From Lachnospiraceae bacterium (GTDB taxonomy: Bacteria; Bacillota; Clostridia; Lachnospirales; Lachnospiraceae): a stretch of 64,000 bases of DNA. Of the stretch, positions 24,151 to 34,000 are shown one piece after another. The stretch lies in contig CABIZF010000008.1 of the NCBI GenBank assembly GCA_902363135.1, positions 94,359 through 158,358 on the forward strand, read 5' to 3'. Within the stretch, counting starts at the first letter, position 1. Every line of letters starts with the position of its first letter. The translations under genes and the position numbers were made by a program. The notes below the pieces were generated by a model, which was given only the letters and a program-made list of their open reading frames with translations, made no database searches and was not told the origin of the DNA.

Positions 24151-25134
24151 ATGAGATACCGTATACCGGATTTAGGATCCGGACATAGGAAAACGGAGGA
24201 GGACGACCGGCATACCGGGTGCGAAGGCAGGCAGTCCGGCAGGATGCTTGCGTGGCAGATTCAGGCGGCGGATGCCGGATATTCCGTAGAAAAATATTTG
24301 ACCGGAAGATGTGGCTTTACAAAAACACAGGTCCGCCGCCTGAAATTCCGGAAGCATGGGATGCAGGTAAATGGAATGCAGGTGCGAAGCACGTATCTGC
24401 TTTCAGAAGGAGAAGTACTCTCCGTCTGTCTGGATGATTCGGCGGCTGAAAGCCATGAAATGGAGGCATCCGGTACCGTACCGGAGATTTTGTATGAGGA
24501 TGCCGATGTCATTGCGGTATGGAAGCCGGCAGGGGAAGTCGTGCATCCGTCGCACGGGCATTATCAGGATACGCTGGCAAACCGGCTGCAGTCCTATTTT
24601 CAGGGCAGGGGAGAGCATGTGACGATTCGAAGCATTGGCCGGTTGGATGCAGACACAGCCGGAATCCTTATTTTTGCAAAGAACCAATTTGCAGCACAGC
24701 GGCTTTGGAGGCAGCGCGAGAACGGGCAGTTTCATAAAACCTATGCGGCTTGGTGCGAAGGCGTTTTTGCGAAGGAGGCATATCGGGAAGAACAGAGCAT
24801 CTGTGCACCGATCGGGGCGATGGCAGGGGAATTGCAGAAAATGTGCGTGACAGACAGTGGCAGGCCGGCGAAGACGTATTATCAGGTTCGGATTCAGAGG
24901 GACACGGAGGCATTTCTCATTCTGCGGCTGGACACCGGGCGCACGCATCAGATTCGGGTACATATGGCGTGGACCGGGCATCCGCTTCTGGGAGATCCGC
25001 TCTATGGAAATGGGATACCGGGAAGGACAAGGGCAGATCTGACAGCATGGAGGGCAGAATTTTGTCAGCCCATGACGGGGGATCGCATTGTTATATTAAA
25101 GGATCCGCTTGACAGAGCAGGATTCCTGTCATAA
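24151..25134 (+). CDS. RluA-family RNA pseudouridine synthase
   Basis: This enzyme converts specific uridines in rRNA or tRNA to pseudouridine. The catalytic motif GRLDADTAGIL carries the essential Asp, and LDTGRTHQIRVHMAWTGHPLLGD is typical of the family. An S4-like RNA-binding region precedes it (residues ~35-90, YSVEKYLTG...KTQVRRLKFRKHGMQVNG). The first ~30 residues are charged and unlike the family, but TAGGAGAG stands 6 bases before this ATG; an ATG at 24244 is the alternative. It lies behind spoVAE, possibly read from the same transcript. Confidence 0.92.
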   Translation: MRYRIPDLGSGHRKTEEDDRHTGCEGRQSGRMLAWQIQAADAGYSVEKYLTGRCGFTKTQVRRLKFRKHGMQVNGMQVRSTYLLSEGEVLSVCLDDSAAESHEMEASGTVPEILYEDADVIAVWKPAGEVVHPSHGHYQDTLANRLQSYFQGRGEHVTIRSIGRLDADTAGILIFAKNQFAAQRLWRQRENGQFHKTYAAWCEGVFAKEAYREEQSICAPIGAMAGELQKMCVTDSGRPAKTYYQVRIQRDTEAFLILRLDTGRTHQIRVHMAWTGHPLLGDPLYGNGIPGRTRADLTAWRAEFCQPMTGDRIVILKDPLDRAGFLS

Positions 25135-25179
25135 TATAGTTAAGAAAATGAACTGTTAAGAAAATGAACAAAATAGAAG

Positions 25180-25230
25180 CATTCCACACTCCAGCTGCGA
25201 GGAGCACCAGGCGGTGGGTGTGGACGGATT
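25180..25230. repeat. Intergenic repeat, second family (copy B)
   Basis: It begins AGCATTCC and contains GGAGCACCAGGCGGTGGGTG, matching copy A at 9899-9956. It lies in front of the MarR gene. Confidence 0.5.
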
Positions 25231-25317
25231 GAGACATCCGGATGGGAGGAATGGAACATAACTGGAACAAGACAGACAGAAGAGCTGCAGGAGGAGCTGC
25301 TGGATGGCTGGCTACAG

Positions 25318-25722
25318 ATGTCGACTGTGATTTGCAATGAGCGGCTTGTTTCTGCCATGACTTATAATGAATCAATGGTATGCGGCGTGCTGCATCGAAA
25401 TCGGCAGAAGCGCGTCACGGCGACGGATCTGTGCGCAAAGCTCAGGATTCTGAAGCCGCAGATGAATGCGATTCTGAATGGACTTCAGAATCGCGGCATG
25501 CTGGAGCGGATCCGTTCGGAAGCGGACCGCCGTCAGGTGTATCTTCAGCTTACGAAGGAAGGATGTGCGTGCTATGAGCGGGCACATCAGGAGCTGCTCG
25601 CGCTGCCGCAGGGACTGATCGAGCAGCTTGGTGAGGAAAAGATGCGTCAGCTTGCCGGGCTGATGCATGAGGTGGCGGAAAAGTTTCCGGACATATCAGA
25701 GGAGGTCGCAGGAAAAGAATGA
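25318..25722 (+). CDS. MarR-family transcriptional regulator with uncertain start
   Basis: This is a winged-helix regulator: TATDLCAKLRILKPQMNAILNGLQNRGMLERI is the recognition region and SEADRRQVYLQLTKEG the wing. The first ATG in frame is at 25318, but it has no Shine-Dalgarno, and the 20 codons before it (TGTRQTEELQEELLDGWLQ) look like genuine MarR N-terminus. The best ribosome site, GGGAGGA at 25244-25250, points to ATA at 25258, while the nearby ATG at 25251 is out of frame. Either a rare start codon or a small frameshift is involved. The stop overlaps the next gene (ATGA), and the gene probably controls the following three. Confidence 0.78.
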   Translation: MSTVICNERLVSAMTYNESMVCGVLHRNRQKRVTATDLCAKLRILKPQMNAILNGLQNRGMLERIRSEADRRQVYLQLTKEGCACYERAHQELLALPQGLIEQLGEEKMRQLAGLMHEVAEKFPDISEEVAGKE

Positions 25723-26201
25723 AACGGGAAATGATGAACCAGATCAACAGGATCGTACTGAATGTACTGTATCGGGGGCTGCGGGTATTGTATCAGAAGG
25801 ACAGCCGCGTCTGTGCCGAGATGGGGAGCTGGGCGGAGGGACTTTCTCTGAAGCTGGTCTGCGGGCCGGGCGGAGCCGTTCTTGCGGTGAGGAAGGATGA
25901 GCAGCACGGCCTTTGCCGCCTGTCACGGGCACAGCATACGGATATTACAATGCGGTTTAAGACTGTGACAGGGGCATTCCGGGTGCTTAGCGGACAGATC
26001 GGTATTTCAGAAGCATATGCACGGCATCTGTTTTCCTTGGAGGGAGATATTTATCAGACGATGAGCTTTGTGCGGTGTGTCGAATATCTGGAGGCCTATC
26101 TGTTTCCGGAGTTTATGTCCAGGAGAATCCTGCGGGAGGTTCCTCCCAGACAGCTTGGAATGCTTCAGGTATATGCGCTGGCGATGCTGGAACGTGTCTG
26201 A
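25719..26201 (+). CDS. SCP2-like (sterol carrier fold) protein, function unknown
   Basis: The 160 residues resemble small clostridial proteins with an SCP2 lipid-binding fold. The recognisable part is TDITMRFKTVTGAFRVLSGQIG, then YARHLFSLEGDIYQTMSFVRCVEYLEAYLFP; the assignment rests on this pattern from memory. It has no signal peptide and no membrane helix. It overlaps the MarR gene by 4 bases and lies 38 bases before the alcohol dehydrogenase gene. The context suggests that it binds or presents a hydrophobic alcohol or aldehyde to the two dehydrogenases. Confidence 0.6.
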   Translation: MKREMMNQINRIVLNVLYRGLRVLYQKDSRVCAEMGSWAEGLSLKLVCGPGGAVLAVRKDEQHGLCRLSRAQHTDITMRFKTVTGAFRVLSGQIGISEAYARHLFSLEGDIYQTMSFVRCVEYLEAYLFPEFMSRRILREVPPRQLGMLQVYALAMLERV

Positions 26202-26239
26202 GCGATCAGGATAGTGATACGAGAAATGAGGAAAAGGAT

Positions 26240-27421
26240 ATGACAGGATATTTTGAATTTGCCAACCCGACCCGGCTGTGCGCCGGAAAAGGGGCAATCG
26301 GGAATCTGGCTTATGAGCTGAAAATGCTTCAGGTCATGCGTCCCATGATCTTAAGTGATGCGGTTCTTGCCAAAATCGGTACGTTACATATGGTGCTGGA
26401 TGCGTTAAGGGAAGTCCGGATCGGCCGGATTTTTACGGATATACCAAGAGACAGCAGCATTGAGACCGTCAACCGTATCGCACAGGAGTATCGGGATTAT
26501 GGCTGTGATGGCATTGTGGCAGTCGGCGGCGGAAGTGTACTGGATACGGCAAAGGGAGTACGGCTTCTCATCAGCCAGGGAGATGACAATCTGCTTGATC
26601 TGATGGGCTGTGAGTGTCTGACGAAGGAGACGCACATCCCGTTTGTCGCGATTCCGACAACAGCAGGAACCGGGAGTGAGGCTACCTCTGTGGCAGTCAT
26701 CCGAAATCCGGAACTAAATATTAAGATGGAATATATTTCACAGCAGCTTATGCCGGACGTGGCGATTCTTGATCCGAAGATGACAAAGACGCTGCCGCCG
26801 CGCATTACGGCATCGACCGGGATGGACACCCTCTGTCATGCGATTGAGGCGTTTAGCTGCCTGCAGAAAAATCCGTTGAGCGATGCCTATGCAGCCCAGG
26901 CGATCGAGCTGGTGCGAGACTATCTGCTAAAGGCAGTCTGCCATGGATATTCGAAGGAGGCGCGGCTGGCGATGGCTAATGCAAGCTTCCTGGCCGGGGC
27001 GGCGTTTTCCAACAGTATGGTTGGCGTCGTGCATGCCATCGGCCATGCACTTGGCGGTGTCTGCCATGTTGCACACGGAGATGCCATGACGATCCTTCTG
27101 CCGACGGGTATGCTTTTCAACCGGAAGGTCTGCAAAAAGGAATATGCAAAGCTGCTTCTCTACCTTGCGGGACCGGAGATCTATGTGAAGACGCCGGAAG
27201 AGAAGCGGGCAGACCGCGCAATCCATGAGGTGCTTGCGCTTCGGAACCGGCTGCACCGGCTGACCGGTCTTCCGGTCACCTTAAAGGAAGCAGGTGTGGA
27301 TCCGGCCAGCTTTCCGGAAGTGGCAAAGGTCGCGCTGAATGACGGTGCGGTGATTGTGAATCCGCGTCAGGTCACGTATGATGCCGTCATCCGGATTCTG
27401 GAGGTGTGCTATGGAGATTGA
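26240..27421 (+). CDS. Iron-containing alcohol dehydrogenase
   Basis: This is a group III NAD(P)-dependent alcohol dehydrogenase. The NAD-binding GGGSVLDTAK and the metal-site region (MDTLCHAIEAF, VVHAIGHALGGVCHVAHGDAM) are intact. The ATG at 26240 has GAGGAAAAGGAT upstream and gives the usual N-terminus YFEFANPTRLCAGKGAI; the longer frame from 26075 would overlap the previous gene. It is 393 residues long. The 3' end overlaps the aldehyde dehydrogenase start by 11 bases. Confidence 0.94.
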   Translation: MTGYFEFANPTRLCAGKGAIGNLAYELKMLQVMRPMILSDAVLAKIGTLHMVLDALREVRIGRIFTDIPRDSSIETVNRIAQEYRDYGCDGIVAVGGGSVLDTAKGVRLLISQGDDNLLDLMGCECLTKETHIPFVAIPTTAGTGSEATSVAVIRNPELNIKMEYISQQLMPDVAILDPKMTKTLPPRITASTGMDTLCHAIEAFSCLQKNPLSDAYAAQAIELVRDYLLKAVCHGYSKEARLAMANASFLAGAAFSNSMVGVVHAIGHALGGVCHVAHGDAMTILLPTGMLFNRKVCKKEYAKLLLYLAGPEIYVKTPEEKRADRAIHEVLALRNRLHRLTGLPVTLKEAGVDPASFPEVAKVALNDGAVIVNPRQVTYDAVIRILEVCYGD

Positions 27422-28781
27422 AGCACTGGTAAGAAAGCAGCGGGACTGGTTTGCACTTGGAAAGACCAGGAGTATCTCCTTCCGCATCGGCGCACTGCAG
27501 ACCTTAAAAAAAGAAATCCTTGGAAGCCGGGCGGAAATTGAGGCGGCGCTGGCTGCGGATCTTGGCAAATCGGCATTTGAGACTTACATGTGTGAGATTG
27601 GAATGGTGCTTTCGGAGCTTCATTTTATGATCCGGCATGTAAGAAGCTTTGCAAAGGACGGCAGGGTGCCGACACCGCTTGCACAGTTCCATGCGAAGAG
27701 CTTTACGTCTGCCGAGCCGCATGGGGTAGTGCTTGTGATGGCGCCGTGGAATTATCCGTTCATGCTCGCGTTAGAGCCGGTGATCGGTGCGATTGCGGCA
27801 GGCAACTGTGTGGTCGTAAAGCCGAGCGCCTATGCGCCGGCGACCTCTGCTGTGATTGCCGGGTTGCTTCGACGCTGCTTTTCCCCGCATTTTGTTGCGG
27901 CAGTAGAGGGCGGACGAGCGGAGAATACGAAGCTGCTGGAGCAGAAGTTTGATTTTATCTTTTTTACCGGAAGTAAGGCGGTAGGGCAGCTTGTAATGGA
28001 AAAGGCAGCTCATAATCTCACGCCGGTCTGCCTGGAGCTGGGCGGAAAGAGCCCCTGCATTGTGGATGAGACGGCGAACCTGCGTCTGGCGGCACGCCGG
28101 ATTGTGTTCGGAAAATATCTGAACCTCGGGCAGACGTGTGTGGCGCCGGATTATCTGTTCGTGCAGGAGTCGGTAAAGGAGCCTTTGCTTAGGGAGATAG
28201 AGCGCTGTATTTACCGGCAGTTCGGTGCAGATCCCCTGAAGAATCCGGACTACGGGAAGATGATTAATGAAAAGCATTTTCAGCGGGTCTGTCGGTTGAT
28301 GGAGTCCGGAGCTATCCGGACTGGCGGTGCTGTGGATACAGAGCATCTGCGGATTGCGCCTACGGTCCTCACCGATATCCGTCCGTCGGATCCCGTTATG
28401 CAGGAGGAAATTTTCGGACCGTTGCTTCCGGTGCTGACGTTCCGGGATATCTCGGAGGTGATCACCTACGTGAATGGCCATGATAAGCCTCTGGCTTTGT
28501 ATCTGTTCACACGCAGCCGTGCCACCGGGCGGAAGGTGCTTGGCGCCTGCAGCTTTGGCGGAGGCTGCATCAATGACACGATTATCCATCTGGCGACGAG
28601 CCGGATGCCGTTCGGCGGCGTGGGAGCAAGCGGGATGGGAGGCTACCATGGAAAGGCGAGCTTTGACCTCTTTTCCCACCGACGCAGCATTGTAAAGAAG
28701 TACAACTGGATTGACCTTCCGATTCGCTATCAGCCCTATACCAGCTGGAAGCGGACACTGCTGGAATTATTTTTGCGGTAA
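27411..28781 (+). CDS. Aldehyde dehydrogenase, class 3-like
   Basis: This enzyme oxidises aldehydes with NAD(P). Catalytic Glu is in VCLELGGKSP and catalytic Cys in LNLGQTCVAPDY. The motif APWNYPFMLALEPVIGAIAAGN and the compact 456-residue length point to the class 3 / fatty-aldehyde branch. GGAGGT lies 7 bases before the ATG, inside the alcohol dehydrogenase gene. It is the last gene of the marR operon, with a terminator 5 bases after its stop codon. With the preceding dehydrogenase it would interconvert alcohol, aldehyde and acid. Confidence 0.93.
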   Translation: MEIEALVRKQRDWFALGKTRSISFRIGALQTLKKEILGSRAEIEAALAADLGKSAFETYMCEIGMVLSELHFMIRHVRSFAKDGRVPTPLAQFHAKSFTSAEPHGVVLVMAPWNYPFMLALEPVIGAIAAGNCVVVKPSAYAPATSAVIAGLLRRCFSPHFVAAVEGGRAENTKLLEQKFDFIFFTGSKAVGQLVMEKAAHNLTPVCLELGGKSPCIVDETANLRLAARRIVFGKYLNLGQTCVAPDYLFVQESVKEPLLREIERCIYRQFGADPLKNPDYGKMINEKHFQRVCRLMESGAIRTGGAVDTEHLRIAPTVLTDIRPSDPVMQEEIFGPLLPVLTFRDISEVITYVNGHDKPLALYLFTRSRATGRKVLGACSFGGGCINDTIIHLATSRMPFGGVGASGMGGYHGKASFDLFSHRRSIVKKYNWIDLPIRYQPYTSWKRTLLELFLR

Positions 28782-28785
28782 GCGG

Positions 28786-28832
28786 CCGCCCGTTCTGTAT
28801 CCGTATACGGAAATACAGACGGGCGGATTTTT
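28786..28832 (+). terminator. Rho-independent terminator of the dehydrogenase operon
   Basis: CCGCCCGTTCTGTAT pairs with ATACAGACGGGCGG (one bulge) around a 12-base loop. A short T-rich tail (ATTTTTA) follows. Confidence 0.85.
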
Positions 28833-28928
28833 ACGTTACAGGGAATTCGTGGAAAGGGGTGGCTTTTTTCCGGCAGGAATGCTATGATGGAGAGCGCTGA
28901 GAAAAAAGAAATCGGTAGGAGGACGACG

Positions 28929-29501
28929 ATGGAAGACAGAACCTTGCTGGACTTTCTGGCACAGGCAGAAAAATTAAAATGTAATACGCGCCATTCCTGG
29001 ACTTCATCAGACCGGCATGAGAGTGTGGCGGAGCACAGCTGGCGGCTCGTTCTGATGGCATATCTGATGAAGGATGAGTTTCCGGATACCGACATCGCAA
29101 AGGTGATGCTGATGTGTGCAGTCCATGATCTCGGGGAAGCTGTGACGGGGGACATACCGGCATTTGAAAAGACGAAGGCGGATGAAAAGGTCGAGGAAAA
29201 GGCAGTCGCCGGACTGTTTGATACGCTGCCGGAGCCGTATCATGCGGAGCTGACGCAGCTCTTTGCGGAGATGGAGGAGCGGAAAACGCCGGAGGCGAAG
29301 CTGTACAAGGCACTCGATAAGCTCGAGGCACTGATTCAGCACAACGAGGCGAAGATTGCGACCTGGCTGCCTCTGGAGTACGATCTGCAGATGACCTACG
29401 GCAGCAAGGAGTGCAGCTTCTGCACATATATGGAGCATCTGCGTGAGACCGTGCGCGAGGATTCCCGCGTGAAGATCCGCAAAGAATCAGAACAGCAGTA
29501 A
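28929..29501 (+). CDS. HD-domain phosphohydrolase (YfbR-like 5'-deoxynucleotidase)
   Basis: Metal ligands appear as His36 (SVAEHSW) and the His66-Asp67 doublet (VHDLGEAVTGD), the YfbR/HDDC2 pattern, in a 190-residue protein of family length. Such enzymes dephosphorylate deoxyribonucleoside 5'-monophosphates. The ATG at 28929 follows GTAGGAGG by 6 bases; an upstream frame from 28884 lacks support. It is probably transcribed alone, or with the aspartate kinase gene 62 bases further on. Confidence 0.88.
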   Translation: MEDRTLLDFLAQAEKLKCNTRHSWTSSDRHESVAEHSWRLVLMAYLMKDEFPDTDIAKVMLMCAVHDLGEAVTGDIPAFEKTKADEKVEEKAVAGLFDTLPEPYHAELTQLFAEMEERKTPEAKLYKALDKLEALIQHNEAKIATWLPLEYDLQMTYGSKECSFCTYMEHLRETVREDSRVKIRKESEQQ

Positions 29502-29563
29502 AGGCTGCGGCACCTTTTGCGTGTGGCAGCTATACAGAAAGTAATATACAAACAGGAGATAGT

Positions 29564-30889
29564 ATGAAGAAAGAGCAGATAAAGACAGCAAAATTCGGAG
29601 GCAGCTCACTGGCGGATGCGGCACATTTCCGGAAGGTAAAGGAGATCGTGGAGGCGGATCCGGCAAGGAGATATATCGTGCCATCCGCGCCGGGCAGACG
29701 CAGCCCGGAGGATGAGAAGGTGACGGATCTTCTGTACCGCTGCTATGAGGAAGCATCCTCGGGAGCAGATTACCACAATTCTATGGAAAAGATCCGGAAG
29801 CGATATCAGGACATTATTGATGAGCTTTCGCTTAACGTGTCTCTGGATGCACAATTTGAAAAAATCAAACAGGCCTTTCTTGGCTGTGCCGGAGAGGAAT
29901 ATGCAGCTTCGCGGGGAGAGTATCTGAATGCGATCCTGCTTGCCGCTTTTCTCGGCTATGAATTTGTCGATGCGGCAGAGGTGATCCGATTTGACAAATA
30001 TGGAAATTTCCAGTCAGAGCGGACGAATTTTTTCCTGAGCGAGCGCTTAAAGAATACGCGCTGCGCGGTCATTCCGGGCTTTTACGGGGCGGATGACGCG
30101 GGCAATATCCATACGTTTTCCAGAGGTGGCTCGGATGTGAGCGGCGCACTTGTGGCGCGCGCAGTGTCGGCAGATCTGTATGAGAACTGGACAGATGTGA
30201 GCGGTTTTCTGCTCGCAGATCCGTCGATCATCCATGATCCGAAGAAAATACACGCGATGACCTTCGGAGAGCTGCGGGAGCTGTCCTACCGCGGAGCGAG
30301 TGTGCTGCACGAGGAGGCGGTGTTCCCGGTGCGCCGGGAAGGGATTCCGATCCAGATCCGCAATACAAATGACCCGGCGGATCCGGGGACGATCATACGC
30401 AGGCAATTAAGTGCTGAAGAAGAGGTGCCGATCACCGGTATTGCCGGGAAAAAGGAGTTTGCGGCGATCAGCATTGCAAAGAACTGTATGAATTCCGAGA
30501 TCGGGTTCATCAAGAAGCTGCTCGAAGCATTTGAGGAGAACAAAATTTCCTTTGAGCATCTGCCATCCGGGATCGATACGGTCAGTGTGATTCTGCCGCG
30601 CGTGGAATATGAGGAGAAAAAGGATGCGATCATGGCGTCCCTGCGGCGCCTGCTCGATCCGGACAAGATCGAGGTGGACACAGATCTTGCACTTGTGACC
30701 GTGGTCGGCAGAGGGATGCGCTCCGTCAGCGGTATCGCGGCGACCTTCTTTACCTGCCTTGGCGTGGCACATGTAAATATTAAAATGATTGATATGGGAT
30801 CGAACGAGATCAACTGTACGATCGGTGTGAAAAATGAGGATTTCGAGAAAGCGATCCGGGCGCTGTACCATGCACTCGTAGAGGCATAA
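29564..30889 (+). CDS. lysC: Aspartate kinase
   Basis: Aspartate kinase phosphorylates aspartate in the first step of the Lys/Thr/Met pathway. The N-terminal kinase signature is KFGGSSLADA. The catalytic region FSRGGSDVSGALVARA is near residues 188-203, and two C-terminal ACT domains follow (ITGIAGKKEFAAISIAK... and LVTVVGRGMRSVSGIA), giving feedback control. The 441 residues match monofunctional enzymes. ACAGGAGAT precedes the ATG. It stands alone, away from other lysine or threonine genes. Confidence 0.93.
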   Translation: MKKEQIKTAKFGGSSLADAAHFRKVKEIVEADPARRYIVPSAPGRRSPEDEKVTDLLYRCYEEASSGADYHNSMEKIRKRYQDIIDELSLNVSLDAQFEKIKQAFLGCAGEEYAASRGEYLNAILLAAFLGYEFVDAAEVIRFDKYGNFQSERTNFFLSERLKNTRCAVIPGFYGADDAGNIHTFSRGGSDVSGALVARAVSADLYENWTDVSGFLLADPSIIHDPKKIHAMTFGELRELSYRGASVLHEEAVFPVRREGIPIQIRNTNDPADPGTIIRRQLSAEEEVPITGIAGKKEFAAISIAKNCMNSEIGFIKKLLEAFEENKISFEHLPSGIDTVSVILPRVEYEEKKDAIMASLRRLLDPDKIEVDTDLALVTVVGRGMRSVSGIAATFFTCLGVAHVNIKMIDMGSNEINCTIGVKNEDFEKAIRALYHALVEA

Positions 30890-30903
30890 ATAAAGAGGAA
30901 AAC

Positions 30904-30943
30904 AAAAATCATTTGCAGAAAAATCTGTAAATGATTTTTTTTT
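30904..30943 (+). terminator. Rho-independent terminator of lysC
   Basis: AAATCATTTGCAG pairs with CTGTAAATGATTT (one G-U) and ends in a run of nine T. Confidence 0.88.
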
Positions 30944-30971
30944 GAAAAAATATGGAAAATGGGTGAGAGGA

Positions 30972-31001
30972 TTTACTTTTTTATGTATTTATTTAAGTAA
31001 A
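30972..31001 (+). promoter_or_regulatory. Inverted repeat in the upstream region of the giant protein gene
   Basis: TTTACTT and AAGTAAA are separated by 16 AT-rich bases, about 70 bases before the start codon. It may be an operator. No clear sigma-A promoter is visible here. Confidence 0.3.
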
Positions 31002-31068
31002 GTGATTTCATTGCAGCTGATCGCGTAAGAATGCTTACATGGATGAGCGTGAAACGGGAGGAAAAAGT

Positions 31069-34000
31069 ATGAAGAGAAAACAAAGCCAACGATGGATAGC
31101 TATGCTGATGGCGGTGGTTATGCTGTCTGGCACTATAGGGAGTGCCGGGCTGGCACAGACTCCGGAGACGGAACGTGGCACCGTACAGGAATCCGGTGCA
31201 GTGCAGGAGAAGGAAAGACAGCTGGATCCGTCGCTGCTGCCTGAGCGGGTAAAAGCATGGACCGGAGAATATGAGACGGTTACGACACAGGAAGAGGCAG
31301 ATGCGCTTCGGACGCAGGATGAATCGAAGAATCTGCTGATTGCCGCAAAAGAGTGTACGCTGTCCGGACTGAGCTATGGCGAAATTGCAGCGGCTGCGGC
31401 AGATAAGCTGGAGCTGTCAGATGTGAAAGCAAACGTGCTCACAGCGGATCAGGTCAGTGAACTGCGGCTAAGCGGAACAGAGCTGGAGCAGCTGTATGTT
31501 CAGACTGCAAAAGGCCAGAGTGTGACGCTGCATATAGATGCCAAGACGAAGATTCCGGAAATCTTTCTGGAAGGAGAAGGGAGTGTCCTGCTGGAAGGCA
31601 ACGGCGCACTGGGTATGGTTCGTGTAACGGGTGCACTGGAGGCTGTGACGGTCAGAGCCACCTGCTCTGTGAAAAATGAATCCGGACAGGCGGTTCCGTT
31701 TGAAACGCCGGACGGAAATCAGATGACACTGGCAGCTGGTCAGCAGGAGGAACTGGTACTGTCATCCTATCAGGTGACCTTTCTGGCAGACGGACAGGTT
31801 TATGACAGCAAGCTGGTGAAGCCGGGAGAAACGATTCCTTTCCCGGAACAGAATCCGGAAAAGGACGGATTCATTTTCACCAGCTGGTATCAGGATGAAG
31901 CGTTTACAGAGAGCTGCTCTCAGTTTGCAGTGGCAGAAGGAGCGACGACCCTGTATGCCAGATTTGTGGATGCATCGGAAGCCATCGAAGTGACCTTTGA
32001 CACTATGGGCGGGCGTGAACTGCAGCCGCAGCTCTTTGCAAAAGGCGAAACGCTGTTAAGCCGTCCGATTAACGAGATCTATACCGAGAAGGATGGCTAT
32101 ACCTTCGGCGGATGGTGCACAGATCCGGAATGTACGACCGCCTTTTCCTATACAGAACCGCTGGAAGCGTCTGTGACGCTGTATGCGTTCTTTGTATCAG
32201 AAGAAGTACAGGAAACAGAAAAGGACGGAACATCCGCAGACCTGGCGGATTTTGACTGGCAGGGAACGATTCCTCTTCGTACAGAGCCGGAAATGACGCT
32301 GGATGAAGTAAAAAAGAATGTCCGTGTGGAGACTGGTTCAGGATCCCTGGAGCCGGAAGTGGATATTACTGAAACAGAAGATGGATTCGCTGTTTCCGGA
32401 TCTTACTATGAAAAAGACGGTGAGAAGGGATTTGAACCGGGAGCGACATTCAGTATTATCGTATCCGGAGGAGTCCATTTTGCAGACTATTCGGATGATA
32501 CCGATACAGCAATCGTATCGGTCTACAAGGAACAGGTGGAAGTAGTCGGATTTTCTGATGATATGACTTATGTGCTCTGGAATGAGGTCATGGAGTATCA
32601 GCCGGTAGTATCTGTGGATGAAGCATCCGAAGAAGAGACGGATTCTGAGACAGAGACCGTTTCAGAGACCGAGGCAATCGAAGAAGCAGAATCAGAAACG
32701 GAAACCAGTCAGGCGGTGGCGGATCCGGACGGCGCGGATGCCGAGGAAGTGGAAGAAGCAGCGTACATTCCAGGCGAACTTCTGGTAAAAAACAGTGATG
32801 TTACATATCAGGAAGGCGATATAGTAGCCTTCTATGATGGTGAGATCGGCAGAGATGAAAAAAATATCGATGCGTATGCAGAAGGCTCTTTTGACGGATA
32901 TGTACTGTTTGCGCAGATTCTGAGTGTGGAAGATACCGCAGACGGGGTACGTCTGACTTACGGATATGCCAGCCCGGAGGATTATCTGGCAGACTTCGAT
33001 GTTCACGTTACGGATGATGTGGAGATGGATCAGCAGCTGTCAGAGGAAGATCTGGAAGTGCTGACGTCCAGACTTTCCAGCCAGGTAGAGGAGAATGAGG
33101 AGCTGAAGGCTCAGATGCTGGTATCGGTCATGAGTGCGCCTGAAACACAGGATATGCTGGATGACCTGTACGGGAAAGGCACGTATGCACTGGCGGGTAT
33201 GACAGCCACGCTGACACCCGGCAGACCGGTGGTGAAGCTGAAGGCATCAGGCAGTGAGGTGACGGCAAACATCAGTATTTCTGCGACTGCCAATATTAAA
33301 AAAGACGGTAAGAATATGCTGACGGTTCAGCCGAAGCTGTCCTTTACCCAGTCTTTGTCCGTGCAGACAAATGTAAACGGTGGCAAGGTCTGGATCGATA
33401 TGTCTGTGACGATCCGGTCCATGTCGAAGATTGAACTGACGGTTACCGCTAGCACAGGCGGAAAAACAACGGTATTCTCAAAAGCAAAGGATACCTTAAG
33501 TGAGATTGTCAAACCGGAAGGAATCCAGGAGGGCGATTATGAATCCTATGATCAGTCTGTATCCGATCTGATGGATACGATGAACTCCATCGTGGCAACC
33601 TCTTTGAAATATAATGATCTTTTTGATATCCTGCTTCTGAATCTGAGATTCTCTTTCTATGGAATTATTACCGTAGGTTTTGAGGTTCATCTGGTAGGAC
33701 AGGTGGGAGTCCTCGCAACCTTTGGCGTAGAGATCGTAGCCAGAAGCGGGGAACGCATCGGCTTCAAATACAACTTCCTGAAATTCAAAGGAAGCTCCTA
33801 TACGGAGAAGCTGGAGAGCTCCGTAACCAACAATATTTATCTGATCGGAAAGGTAGGAGCCCGCGTGGGACTGCGGCTGACGTTGTCCGTAACCATGTGC
33901 GGAATTGCCACGGCCTATATAACCGGAAGCCTGTATGCCTATGCGGAGCTGACAGGCCTGTTCTTCAATACCACGAATCTTTTGAGCGGAGCCAATACGA

